The position numbers and the translations under genes were made by a program. The notes below the pieces were generated by a model that was given only the letters and a program-made list of their open reading frames with translations, made no database searches and was not told where the DNA came from. A DNA stretch of 64,000 bases, taken from Phaeoceros laevis (taxonomy: Eukaryota > Anthocerotophyta > Anthocerotopsida > Notothyladales). The stretch's first letter is position 1. Each line of letters starts with the position of its first letter. Positions 54,433 to 64,000 of this stretch are shown here, one piece after another. The DNA is taken from assembly GCA_049999765.1 (NCBI GenBank), contig JBNGIQ010009366.1, positions 177,927 through 241,926 on the forward strand. The letters run 5' to 3'.

Positions 54433-55995
54433 CTTGTGTCAAAAGAAAGCACTGTGTAGTCCTGACTCTGGCTGATCTTGCACGAGTCATCAACGGGTGA
54501 GAGCTCTATGGGTTCTTGAAACTCATTGTTGGAGGCCCTGGTATGTGCTCACATTTAGAATATATGCCTCTTGAGGTCTGGCAAGTGTGGGTGTAGCAGC
54601 TGAGCTGCACATTCCTCTAGAAAATGCAGTATGTTCTCTCCCATGAGGAAATGAACTGCTGCTGTAGCAGCCAGTTCCTGATGATCCGGTGTCAAAAGCC
54701 TTGCACGAATTGGTGGACGCGTTCTCTACTGTTGGCCACTGCCATGGTATCCAAGAGCACGTTTTGGAAAGAAACTGGCCTTCAGACTGATAGTCTAGGT
54801 ATATCTCGTCTTTGCTACTACTAAAGAATGGTCTGCAGACCAAAAACCAAAAGAACAACACCAAAACACCTATTGAGGATCCGGATTCAAATTGCAAGGA
54901 AGCGGGAGATTCACGGAATGCAAGGGGAAGGAAACGCGACAAACAGATTAGAGGGGCCACGTGGTGCGAAATTGGAATATAGAGTGCAAAAAGGATGATG
55001 CAAGGGGTGACCTGGCACTGAGGATCTGAGTGTGTGAACTCGCGAGAACGAGTGTGTAGCGTCACGGCACTGCCGTCCTTTTTGAGAGTCAAATTGATAG
55101 CGTCTTGTTGCAGTCTTCCGTCTCAGCATAAGGATGCATGCATGATACAAAGGCTATAGGCACGAAATGGATGGGCTCAAGAGAAGTGTACTGGGTTCCC
55201 CCCAGCTGATTCATGATGTCATTTGAGGTCATGAGATGCTCTCGAGATTGAGGCAATTTGATCAATTTCAAGTGAAAAATTCGTGAACCCTAATTGTTAG
55301 GTTGCAATGAGTTCACTTGAGAAAAGATGTGTGTACAGCTCCATTGCTTGCACGCAATGTACCCTCAGGCTGCTGCTGCTGCTTCTTCTTCTTCTTCTTC
55401 TTTTCTTCTTCCAGGGACAGAAGAATTGGCAAGTGCATTGAAATCACACTGCCCATTGCTGTTTTGAATAACAGAATCTCAGTGAGCTGTTCAATGGAGC
55501 CAGCCAGCCAGCCAAGGTTTCCCTTGAAATGTAGCGAAACCGATCGTTGTTCCCCTGTCTTCTGTAGACCGAAGATCTGTGGACCCACCCACGGTTGCTT
55601 GGTTCACAAGCTTGTGAGAATGTGATGCATGCTGAGGTCTCGAGACAAATTGATCTAGCTAGACTAGGAAAATCAAGCCTCTTAAACAAGGGAGCCTAAT
55701 ATATCGCCTTGATGGAACCGTTGAGTTTGAGAATCGCCAGTCTAGAGAAAATTAAGATAACGACGAATTATTCGTTCGCTTACCGCACTTGCCAGTGGTT
55801 GTGGTAAGTGTAGACATGTAGGGTGCTGGTTGGTCGTAGTTGCTTGCACGCTACCGTAGGCACATACCGCGCACAGGTGGTTGACTGCGCGGGCGGGCTG
55901 ACCTGGATAAAACCCGGCCGGCCGCGGGGTTAGGCACGCACACACACAGATTGATCAAGGATCCGGAGAACTTTGTGGTTGATCACACGACACAG
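54433..55995. other. 1.6 kb intergenic
   Basis: No convincing gene; a 569-base minus frame (54523-55092) lacks domain or codon support. A (CTG)n/(CTT)n microsatellite lies near 55370-55412. The 55.7-55.99 kb part holds the promoter of the next gene. Confidence 0.5.
55906..55912 (+). promoter_or_regulatory. TATA-like box of the small secreted protein gene
   Basis: ATAAAAC, about 85 bp upstream of the ATG at 55996, inside GC-rich sequence where it stands out. Confidence 0.4.
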
Positions 55996-56238
55996 ATGGC
56001 TGGATTCAACCGCCTGCTCGCAATACTTGCTATGATGGCGCTGCTGCTGGTTGCTGCCGATTGCCGAGGGGTCCCCAACTTGAAGAATGGTGCCGCCGTC
56101 GGCTTCGTTCCTCCGAGTCGGTGGAGCCTCACGAGCTTTGGCAACACCGACCCTTCTGTGAAAAATGGGGATTCTCCGGCCGGCGGAGACATTGGACTCC
56201 CCTGCCGACAGCCCTACGGCAACAAGCAGGGCAAATAG
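55996..56238 (+). CDS. Small secreted protein, 80 aa, unknown family
   Basis: From ATG 55996 the ORF has a classical signal peptide (MAGFNRLLAILAMMALLLVAADC, cleavage likely after the Ala or Cys), then a Gly/Asn/Pro-rich mature region of about 57 residues ending LPCRQPYGNKQGK. A TATA-like box and a short leader precede it. Only two cysteines are seen, so it is not a defensin or LTP. It could be a precursor of a signalling peptide, but no known consensus matches. An overlapping minus frame exists but lacks a promoter. Confidence 0.55.
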   Translation: MAGFNRLLAILAMMALLLVAADCRGVPNLKNGAAVGFVPPSRWSLTSFGNTDPSVKNGDSPAGGDIGLPCRQPYGNKQGK

Positions 56239-57709
56239 AATGACGAGAGAATCATACTCGTGAACAACGTACCATATGAACATCCGGGACTGACTAAAGG
56301 GCGTAGCTTCTATTACAAAACTGCTGAACATTTATCGATTGTAAACTCTCAAATTCCACACCATGTAAACATCCACTGTAGACGTTGTATTTTGCACACA
56401 CGCTTAGACTAAGCTTTCTCATTTACATGTAAACATCCATCCTAAGTTTACTAGTTTACTTCAAATTTATTCCACACTGTGGTTACAAACGTTCAGTGTG
56501 TCTCTTGTAATTTGCACACCGTCTTGGGAAGCTTTTGTCAAGTCTTTTAATACTTGGTGACAAGTGTCCCTGAATTGGAAGTCCTGGCTTGCTAGCCATT
56601 CATGATGGAAGGTTCCTCACTCATTAATTAATCAGCTCACTGCAAGCAAGGCTCCTTTGCCTGGACACACTTTTGGTCCGCAGGCAACTCAGTCTGCATC
56701 AGGGAGGGAGGGCAGGGGATTCAAGCCCAACCCCAATCCTAATCGGTATTGGGAATGGATAGACCTGTAGAGAGCATGGAAGAATTGTGGCCAGCACCTA
56801 CAGGTTGAGCTCTAGGCATACAACTTAGAAGTGCAGAGCTCAAGACTTGTATGTAGCTAGGCTCTCTGCACTACTTGCAAGGTCCTGTCTTGAAAGACAT
56901 GCATTGCTGAGCTGGCAGGTCTACCTGTAATAGTTCGTGAACCTAACATGGGATGGTGTGATCTCAAGCGGTGGGTGCATGTAGATATATATGGTGGATC
57001 TATCCGCCGCTATTGGGACTGACCCATCAGTCTCTCCATGGCCACTTCCCTAGTCATCATACATGTATAGCTACAGGTAGTACTCAGCTAGCCACAGCAC
57101 TAGTTAGTAGAGCTTCCACTTCGTCTGGATGTCCTCAAAGGCGCCAAAGCAGCTGAGAAAGTAACTAAGCTCACTTTTGTAGCCTGCAGCAGGCTACACG
57201 AGTGGGATAATTACAGTCCCAACGGCTGTGGTGCCACAACAGTGATCACATCTGCTGTTCTGAAGACACTGGACTAGCTCTACAGTTCCACAAATGATTT
57301 TTTGCCCATACTGTTCTCACTACCAGAAGACAAGGCAGCTGGTTAGGGCAAAAAGGTGTGGGACGTGACCGAATACCGAATGTTCCTAACCAGATCTTCT
57401 CTGGGGCCCTCACATTGAACAGTGTCTACAAAAAGGTCAGGTATTACAGTGCTCCAAAGAACCATATAGCCGGCTCGTGTCACAGCTCATTGACGATATC
57501 AAGTCAGCAAGGAACAATTAGACACCATGAGGTGCCATAACTCACATCCTTAAACGGTTAAACCCAAAGCCCCGACCCGTGCAAAACTTCTGATAAGGGC
57601 ACTTACTATCTGGTTCAAGTGCTGAAAAATTGTGCCACACTACGCTTCCGTCAATAATGTAATAAATCTCCCAGAGCAGCAGTTTGGCTGCTGAAAAAAT
57701 GGATCTAAG
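56239..57709. other. 1.5 kb intergenic
   Basis: AT-rich, no coding sequence recognised; the end nearest 57709 is the 3' flank of PDC-E2. Confidence 0.5.
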
Positions 57710-59703
57710 CTACAACGTGAGGTCTTTCGGATCTTCGATGACAGCGGCCAAAGTTTGCAGGAAAGCAGCCAATTCAGCACCATAGATGATTCTGTGATCT
57801 GCTGTTACGTTCACCTGCAAAACTTTAAAATCTTAGCACCCAAACAGAAAAACTGTGATTCAAAACTGCCGAGTTGAGGAAAGCTGGATTCTACACTCAC
57901 CTGCATCTGGTTCTTAACACCAAATAGGCCACCTGGGGCTGCTACAACAGTAGGACGAGAAGCTCCTACAGCCATGATGGCACCCTGAACCAAAGCCGGC
58001 AGAATTTTTGTGAGTCAAAAACAGCAAAGACAGTAACAAGGTCAGTGCCAGGTTCAATGAAACTGGACAAATGCCTCAAGCACTCACAGCTCCAGGTGGA
58101 AGAATAGCATCAAATCTGTCCACTCCAAACATTCCCAAGTTGGAAAGGAAGAAAGTCCCTGCAAGCGGAGAGAGCAACCGGTTTTAGAGCATGTGGGTTC
58201 GTTATAGTAGGGGGACATACTGCGGAGACTTATGCATACTGGTAGCAAACCTGAGTTGTATTCCTGCGGTTGCAGTTGTTTTGCACGGGCCTTGTCTACC
58301 AGCTCCTTCCACTTCCGAGACAGAGAATAGATGTCGACCTACATACATCCAGAGGCAGTTCGAGACAAATGCTAACCAAACTACCTCAGCTCTGCTTCAC
58401 CATTCCCCATCACCAAAGACAATACCTTGTCTGCATCTTGGAGGACAGGGGTGAGGAGGCCCCCATCCATAGCCACAGCTACTGCAACATTGATACTGCT
58501 GTTGTACGTGAAGCTCTTGCCGTCCTTGCAGCTGGCATTCACAACTGGATGCTTGGCAAGTGCCAAGGCAGTAGCCTTGGCCAAAAGAGCAGTCATTGTG
58601 ACGCCCTTCGACTTTATCTGCAGACAGGATGGATGCTACGCATCTGAGAACCTCCAGGCATAAGGCACAAATCATTTGCCCACGATTCTGGAGCAGATTC
58701 ATCAGTGTACCTTTTGGTAAAGCGCATCCAGTGCGTCCGTGTTGATGGTGTACCCCACTCGGAAAACTGGGACAGTCAGACTGTCCACCATGTTGCGGCT
58801 CACAGCTCCTTGCATGGCACTGAACGGAACGGTTGTGCCCGGCACCACGGCACTAGGGGTGGGAGCGGGAGCAGAAGATGGAGCCGGCTTCGCCTGTGCT
58901 GGTTGTGAAGCGACAGTGCCGGCGGGAGCGGTCTGCAGTGGTGCCACCACAGCCGGCGTCTTCCCTGCCGAGAGCTCCACATCAGAGGCTACAATTCTCC
59001 CCAACGGGCCGGTGCCCACCACTGTAGCCAGGTTCACCTTCAAGTCCTTGGCCAGCTTCTTTGCGTACGGGGTCGCCACAATCCTCTTGCCACCGTCAGA
59101 AGCGGGATGCGTGGACACAACCACAGGGGCTGTCGAAGCAGGAGTAGGTGAAGCAGCAGGTAGAGGAGCCACAACTTCTTCCTTCACGACGGGAGCTGGA
59201 GCAGGAGCAGCAGCAGGAGCAGCAGCGGCAGCAGCGTTACCCGATTTCGCGCCTTTGGCCTGTGCTTCAGCAATTTCCTCTTCGCTCTCAGCAAGCAATC
59301 CTATTGCCGTACCAACTGCTGCAACCTCGCCCTCCCCGACTACAATGGCAGCCAGGTAGCCGTCGTAGAAAGTCTCGACATCCATGTCCGCCTTGTCCGA
59401 CTCCACAACCACCACGCTCTCGCCCTTGTTCAGCTTGTCCCCCTCCGACTTCACCCAGGACACAATCTTGCCCTCCGTCATAGTGCTGCTGAGAGCCGGC
59501 ATGAAAATCTCCCGGATCTTCGCCTCCACGACCAGTGCTCTGCTTCTTCGGGCCACCCTGCGGGCTGCCCCGGCTCCATGGCTTGGCCTGATGCCGAAGA
59601 AAGCCGATTGCGCGGAGCCGGGCACATTAGCTGAGGCTGTGGGCGCAGAGGCAGCTGCCAGTGCATGCATGCAAGAAGCGGAGGAAGCAACAGAGGCTGC
59701 CAT
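57710..59703 (-). CDS. LTA2: Plastid pyruvate dehydrogenase E2 (dihydrolipoamide acetyltransferase)
   Basis: Six exons on minus, 58711-59703, 58426-58617, 58251-58338, 58088-58158, 57901-57984, 57710-57814, give 510 residues. An Ala/Ser/Arg-rich N-terminus suits a plastid transit peptide. The lipoyl domain has IFMPALSSTMTEGKIVSW and the lipoyl Lys in ESDKADMDVETF. After an Ala/Pro linker comes the peripheral subunit-binding domain (ATPYAKKLAKDLKVNLATVVGTGPLGRI), then the catalytic domain (NVAVAVAMDGGLLTPVLQ, YNSGTFFLSNLGMFGVDRFDAILPPGAGAI, DHRIIYGAEL). The enzyme makes acetyl-CoA for plastid fatty acid synthesis. One lipoyl domain and DHRIIYGAE rather than DHRxxDGA mark the plastid form. Confidence 0.95.
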
Positions 59704-60093
59704 AGCGACCTCAGGCTGGGGCAAGCTGGCGAGCTGGCGAAGCTGCTTGGGTTCGAGGAGCAGACCACCGGCCCCTCACATAAAGAGTTGTTGTTGAGCC
59801 CAGCCCGCTTTGGTACCTCCGCCTGCTCGGACAGGAGCGATGAGGTTGGCAGCTGCCAAATAGGAAGGCTTTAAATGGCCCTCCATTGGGCGACTCGTCG
59901 TGCCGGCGTCCCCTACGCGTACACCAGGATTCGGCAATTTCGGGCAAATGTAAATGAAGAGCTGTTTTGCATAGACTTAGCCCTCAGTTCAGGCACGCAT
60001 TATATTTGTTGGAAGATGCCTCCCACTTGGATGGCAAAATGAAAGCGTCTGTTCTCATTGGGACATGTACCACACAAAGCCAGTCGTCGGAAA

Positions 60094-61919
60094 CTAGCAG
60101 TCTGGTTTACTCGATGGAGGCCTCCCAAGCCTTTTGAAAGCTATAAGTGCTCGTCGAAATTCAGACGCCTTTATCTAGAGAGGAAAGGCAAGTCGGTCAG
60201 TTTCATCACCGCAGATGTAGGGACAAGCACGTACATCAGTCCTACTCTTTGCTCCTTGACATGCATTTGTTACCGCGGGAAATCCTCCATAGTCGCCAGG
60301 CTCGTGGATGCTGGTTGTGACTCCACTTTTTGCTGCTATGCGAACCTGGCAATCACATGTAGGAGCCATCCAAAACTCGGATGATGTTTCACAGTTCTAG
60401 CTGCACAGGAGGCTGGCATATCACCTCTGATAAGAACTGCATTATCATAGAACTTACATTGGAAACAATCGTCCTGTGGTCTGCAACACCGGCCTGCCCT
60501 CCTAACACTACGTAGTCTCCGAGCCTGCAAGCTAGGACAGAGCTACTCAATCTCCCTCCAACTTTCACAAGAGCATGCAGCATATCAAGAAAATGGCACA
60601 GCTGGTCCACACAGGAAACTCACGTAGCAGAGCCACCAACGCCAACTTGTCCACAGAGCATGCAACACCGCCCAATCACAACATTGTGTCCTACCTGAGA
60701 GAAAGCCATCATTGTTACGCTGGCAACACATATGAGAACTGGGTAAAACTCAGAAACAAACATACCTGTACTAAATTGTCAATCTTTGTGTACTCGCCAA
60801 TCACAGTATCTCGCCAGCTGCCACAGTTCAGAGTTTGTTGTGCCTCAAATCACCACTGATCAATAGCATCGCTGTTAACCTCCACATGATAGGTGACACA
60901 AACAACACTAGAAATTCCCTCACATCAAGTGGCAAAAGCTGCATGATTCAAAAGACTTGCTGCTGCAGACATGCGGTCAGCCCCAGCAGAGAATTTCAAA
61001 TAAAGCTTGTCAGGTTGCTACCTGCCACGATCTACACATGAATTGGCTCCTATTTCAACATGATTTCCTATGCTCACGCGTAGTAACTGGGGAAGGTGTT
61101 AACCACAAACCAACCACAGGATTAGTAAAAAATGATCCATATTGAACTGACTTGCACTGCATCAGCACTCCTCCATTGAAAAGAATGATCTTATTGTAGG
61201 TCCTCTTACCTGAGGTTTTTTGACAACTTCCCCCTCCTCATTCACTAAAAAACCAAAGCCTAGCAATTCCAAAATGACAAGCAGGTGAACGTAAGAAGCA
61301 AGTAAAAAGGCTAGTGACCATTCTAGACCATCCGACGCCGCCAGGAACTCACCATCTTGACCAACACACACGCCATTGTGAATGATACACGAATCACCTA
61401 TAGTGCAGTTTTGCAGCGACACATTACACCTGCCATTCAAAGAGAAACAATCGTTGATTGTTCACACAGTAAACGTAAATTGCAGGTCCCAGCATCCAGC
61501 AAACAAAATTAAGCAGCAAACCCACCCGAGGATAGTGGATGAGCCAATAGTGACATCGCTTCCTACAACGCAGCCCGAGCCAATGTGGACGTCAGGGCCC
61601 ACCAGAGCATGCGCGTGAACCACAGCTCCGACCTCCACCACCGCACTTGGATCAACTTGCGCCAATTTGTGCACCAAGCCACCGCCTCTGTGCCAATTCT
61701 CGATTGCCGTCCCTTCGGCAGTGCCACTGCCAAGCCCGACAGCCGCTGCAAAGCCCGAGCAACTGTTAGATTCTGACAGAACAGACCGGGACTATCCAAG
61801 GTTTAGCGACAACTCATCCTGCAGGCCAATCTAACAAGGCAGCTAATTCAACCCAATGTACCTTGGCATAGAGCGTGGCTGGCTGCGACTCGAGCTATCA
61901 AGCGCTGCGCACAAGGCAT
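60094..61919 (-). CDS. LPXD: LpxD-like UDP-3-O-acyl-glucosamine N-acyltransferase, mitochondrial type
   Basis: Ten exons on minus, 61862-61919, 61526-61772, 61353-61429, 61210-61259, 61022-61086, 60766-60817, 60624-60694, 60458-60524, 60274-60345, 60094-60174, join to 279 residues. The first 20 residues (MPCAQRLIARVAASHALCQ) look like a mitochondrial presequence. The rest is a left-handed beta-helix of hexapeptide repeats: VHIGSGCVVGSDVTIGSSTILG, IHNGVCVGQDGFGFLVNEEG, VEIGANSCVDRG, TKIDNLVQVGHNVVIG, ending SIHEPGDYGGFP. The catalytic His (QVGHNV) is present. The N-terminal uridine-binding domain of bacterial LpxD is reduced, as in plants. Plants make lipid-A-like precursors in mitochondria; their purpose is unclear. 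Confidence 0.93.
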
Positions 61920-62138
61920 TTGTCTGCCGAGCACCGACTGAGAAAACAGTCTAACCCTTTCAGAAGGCCATGCCCGAAGGAAGCAGCGCACCGCACCTCC
62001 TGCTACGGCGGCGTGCATTGCTGCAACTTATATCTAGCCACCTACTGCTTCTGATTGCATCCGACCAGGTGGGTAGGTGTCCAAGCTGCTTTGACTGCTA
62101 CCCCCATTTCAGCCTACCCATTACTTCAGTGCGACGGG
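61920..62138. other. Short spacer between LpxD and the PPR gene
   Basis: Holds the LpxD promoter and the PPR 3' UTR. Nothing else seen. Confidence 0.4.
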
Positions 62139-64000
62139 CTAGTCCTGTTCGTGTAACTCGGATAAACTGCTGTTATCGCCTGCGGCAAATCGATGAAATT
62201 GCTCATCGTGCTCTATCCAGCTCTGGCCTGGCTGCTTCCAGCCCCCTGTCACATCCTGAAGTTCGGTTATAAACTTGTCCATCCTGCACACATCGTCCCA
62301 CATGTCCGCCTCAGCGTAAATATTGGACATGATGAGGTATGGAGCAGACAGCCGAGGGTTCAGTTTCACAGCTTGTTCGAATGCACGTTCTCCCAAAGCA
62401 ATTTTGTTGTGTTTCCGACAGGAGGAGAGCAACGATAGCCAGAATGCCATGTCAGGCTGTACTGGCATGTCCAGGAGGAGAGCTTCGACCTCATCAAATA
62501 GGCCAGCACGGCCATAGAGGTCGACCAGGCTGACGTAATGCTCGGTAGTGGGAGTGACGCTACTGTCATCCTTCAGGGATTGGAAGTACCTTAGGCCCTC
62601 TTCCACCATGCCAGCATGACTGCAGGCCTTGAGGACGGTGACATACGCTATCCCATCCGGCCTGATGCCTGCCTGCTGCATATCTTCAAAGCATTTTAAG
62701 CACATTGCACAATCCCCTTGATGCGCAAAACCAGATATGAGTGCAGTCCACGACGAGACATCGTGCTGGGGCAGAGAATCAAACACAGACAGAGCATCAA
62801 CCATGCTCCCACATCTACCGTAAGCATACATCAGCGTGGTCCCCAAGTCCACATTTAAATCCACACCGTTTTCCAGCATTTCATGATGAATCTGACGGCA
62901 CACTATTAACGCTCCTAGGCGGCTGCAAGCTGTTAGCACAGAAAAATATGTGGCCTCGTCTGGCTTCACTTGCATCTGGGAGTAAAGCTGCAGGGCCTCC
63001 TTCAACTCTTGCTGCTCAATGTAACCTGCAATCAAGGTGTTCCAAGATACCACGTTATCCTTGGGCATGGAATCAAACACACCCCTTGCATCCAGCATGC
63101 TCCCACACTGTGCATACATATGGATCAGACTCGTTGCAACAAATACATCGGAATCGTAACCCCTTCTTAGAATCTCCGCGTGAATAGCTTTTGCTTGTTG
63201 AAGGGACTTTGGTCTGATGTACCGTTCGTCAGCAAGAACTTTGACTTCTGTGACAGCGGACCAGATACATGCTTTTAAGATGGAAGCAAGGGTCTGACTG
63301 TCTGGCTTCACACCTGCATCATGCATTTCTGCATACAACTCCAAGGCTTTGTCACTCTGTCCTTGCTCAGCAAATCCTGCAATCATTGCACTCCATAGGA
63401 CGACATCACGTCTGGTCAAAGTCTGGAAGACAAGCTGCGCATCCAGCATGCTGCCACATTTTGCATACATGTCCACTAGAGTAGTGCCCACATACACATC
63501 TGACCCACAATACGACCGTATGGCATTCTCATGAATCTCCCTACCCTTCTGAAGGGCCCTTGCCTTCACTGCCCACTCTTCAATGACTGTTTGTGTCTCT
63601 GTGGCTGCCAGTTCAGTGCAGGCCTTCAGCACATTGACAAAAGTACGCGTGTTTGGCGTCGCACCTTCTTCCTGCATTCGGACATAAAGATGAACGGCCT
63701 CTTCACCCTGTCTCTTGAGAGCATAACCTCCAATCAAGGCATTCCAAGGTACTGCATTCCGCAAAGGCAAAGCTTCAAACACATTAAGAGCATCAACCAT
63801 GCTGCCACATTTGGCGTACATATCAATTAAACTGGTGCCCACAAACACGTCCTGAGTGTAACCCTTCTTGGATGCCTCAGCATGAATTGCCTTGCCCCTT
63901 TGAAGGGAGTCCAGAAGGACTGTGGGACCAGAACCATCACGGCCCTCATGTGCTAAAGCCGTGAGGCCACCACATGCTTTTAATACACTAACAAAGATTG
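62139..64000 (-). CDS. PLS-class PPR protein with E-type end (partial, runs off right edge)
   Basis: Open on minus from the window edge to TAG at 62139, 620 codons visible, no start in the window. PLS triplets repeat about every 100 residues: DVFVGTSLIDMYAKCGSMVDALNVFEALPLRNAVPWNALIGGY, then DVYVGTTLVDMYAKCGSMLDAQLVF, and so on. The C-terminus is an E/E+-like region (YLIMSNIYAEADMWDDV, KQPGQSWIEHDEQFHRFAAGD) and stops before any DYW deaminase domain. Such proteins usually bind organelle RNA for C-to-U editing with a DYW partner supplied in trans. The two inserted segments ATETQTVIEEWAVKARALQKG and AVTEVKVLADERYIRPKSLQ are unusual between repeats. Confidence 0.9.
   Translation of the reverse strand, partial: IFVSVLKACGGLTALAHEGRDGSGPTVLLDSLQRGKAIHAEASKKGYTQDVFVGTSLIDMYAKCGSMVDALNVFEALPLRNAVPWNALIGGYALKRQGEEAVHLYVRMQEEGATPNTRTFVNVLKACTELAATETQTVIEEWAVKARALQKGREIHENAIRSYCGSDVYVGTTLVDMYAKCGSMLDAQLVFQTLTRRDVVLWSAMIAGFAEQGQSDKALELYAEMHDAGVKPDSQTLASILKACIWSAVTEVKVLADERYIRPKSLQQAKAIHAEILRRGYDSDVFVATSLIHMYAQCGSMLDARGVFDSMPKDNVVSWNTLIAGYIEQQELKEALQLYSQMQVKPDEATYFSVLTACSRLGALIVCRQIHHEMLENGVDLNVDLGTTLMYAYGRCGSMVDALSVFDSLPQHDVSSWTALISGFAHQGDCAMCLKCFEDMQQAGIRPDGIAYVTVLKACSHAGMVEEGLRYFQSLKDDSSVTPTTEHYVSLVDLYGRAGLFDEVEALLLDMPVQPDMAFWLSLLSSCRKHNKIALGERAFEQAVKLNPRLSAPYLIMSNIYAEADMWDDVCRMDKFITELQDVTGGWKQPGQSWIEHDEQFHRFAAGDNSSLSELHEQD

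Noticed and set aside
54523-55092. 189-codon minus frame
   Set aside because: Low-complexity serine and phenylalanine runs, no domain, no splice or promoter support.

Overview
The window is nuclear DNA of a land plant, probably a seed-free one such as a bryophyte or lycophyte. The inference rests on phase-consistent short introns (mostly 70-180 bp), homogentisate dioxygenase, an STP-type sugar transporter, V-ATPase subunit C, Mago, plastid PDC-E2, PPR proteins, a phytocystatin and a potato-inhibitor-I protein. I cannot name the species. Two runs of exactly 100 N (32999-33098, 40284-40383) are assembly gaps.

Layout. 1-10.5 kb: the 5' part of a DUF1635 gene (minus) runs off the left edge, then on plus a DUF1350 hydrolase-fold gene, V-ATPase subunit C and Mago nashi, followed by 4.2 kb without a convincing gene. 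10.5-25.2 kb: STP hexose transporter (+), potato inhibitor I (-), homogentisate 1,2-dioxygenase (+), a coiled-coil protein (+), MAPR/membrane steroid binding protein (-), NIPP1-like FHA protein (+), an SPKK-tailed histone H2A (+) and a three-helix orphan membrane protein (-). 25.7-27.4 kb: Rae1/Gle2 WD40 (+). 27.4-31.6 kb: AT-rich, repeat-rich accessory DNA with a TA-flanked MITE-like element, a 2.2 kb inverted-repeat structure and one possible small secreted peptide. 31.6-45 kb: a glycine-rich AS8-like protein (-, one exon lost in a gap), phytocystatin with legumain-type extension (+), endosomal Na+/H+ exchanger NHX5/6 (-, 22 exons, three U12-type introns), a second DUF1635 gene (+) and an intronless GC-rich GH31 glucosidase (+). 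45-64 kb: a decayed PPR array, KRI1 (-), a PPR-SMR protein (+), an alkenal-reductase-like MDR enzyme (+), a small secreted protein (+), plastid PDC-E2 (-), mitochondrial-type LpxD (-) and a PLS-class PPR protein (-) running off the right edge.

There is no operon-like cassette; these are mostly housekeeping genes with a repeat-rich island in the middle. Many neighbours are head-to-head with short shared spacers (KRI1/PPR-SMR, cystatin/AS8-like, MAPR/NIPP1, orphan membrane protein/Rae1). The most notable observations are three U12-type introns (two AT-AC, one GT-AG) inside one exchanger gene, a GC-AG intron in V-ATPase C, two inversely oriented DUF1635 paralogues, an intron duplication that creates a cryptic 17-bp exon, and the repeat island. 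Exon coordinates were derived by hand from splice signals, reading-frame continuity and remembered family conservation; no search was run.
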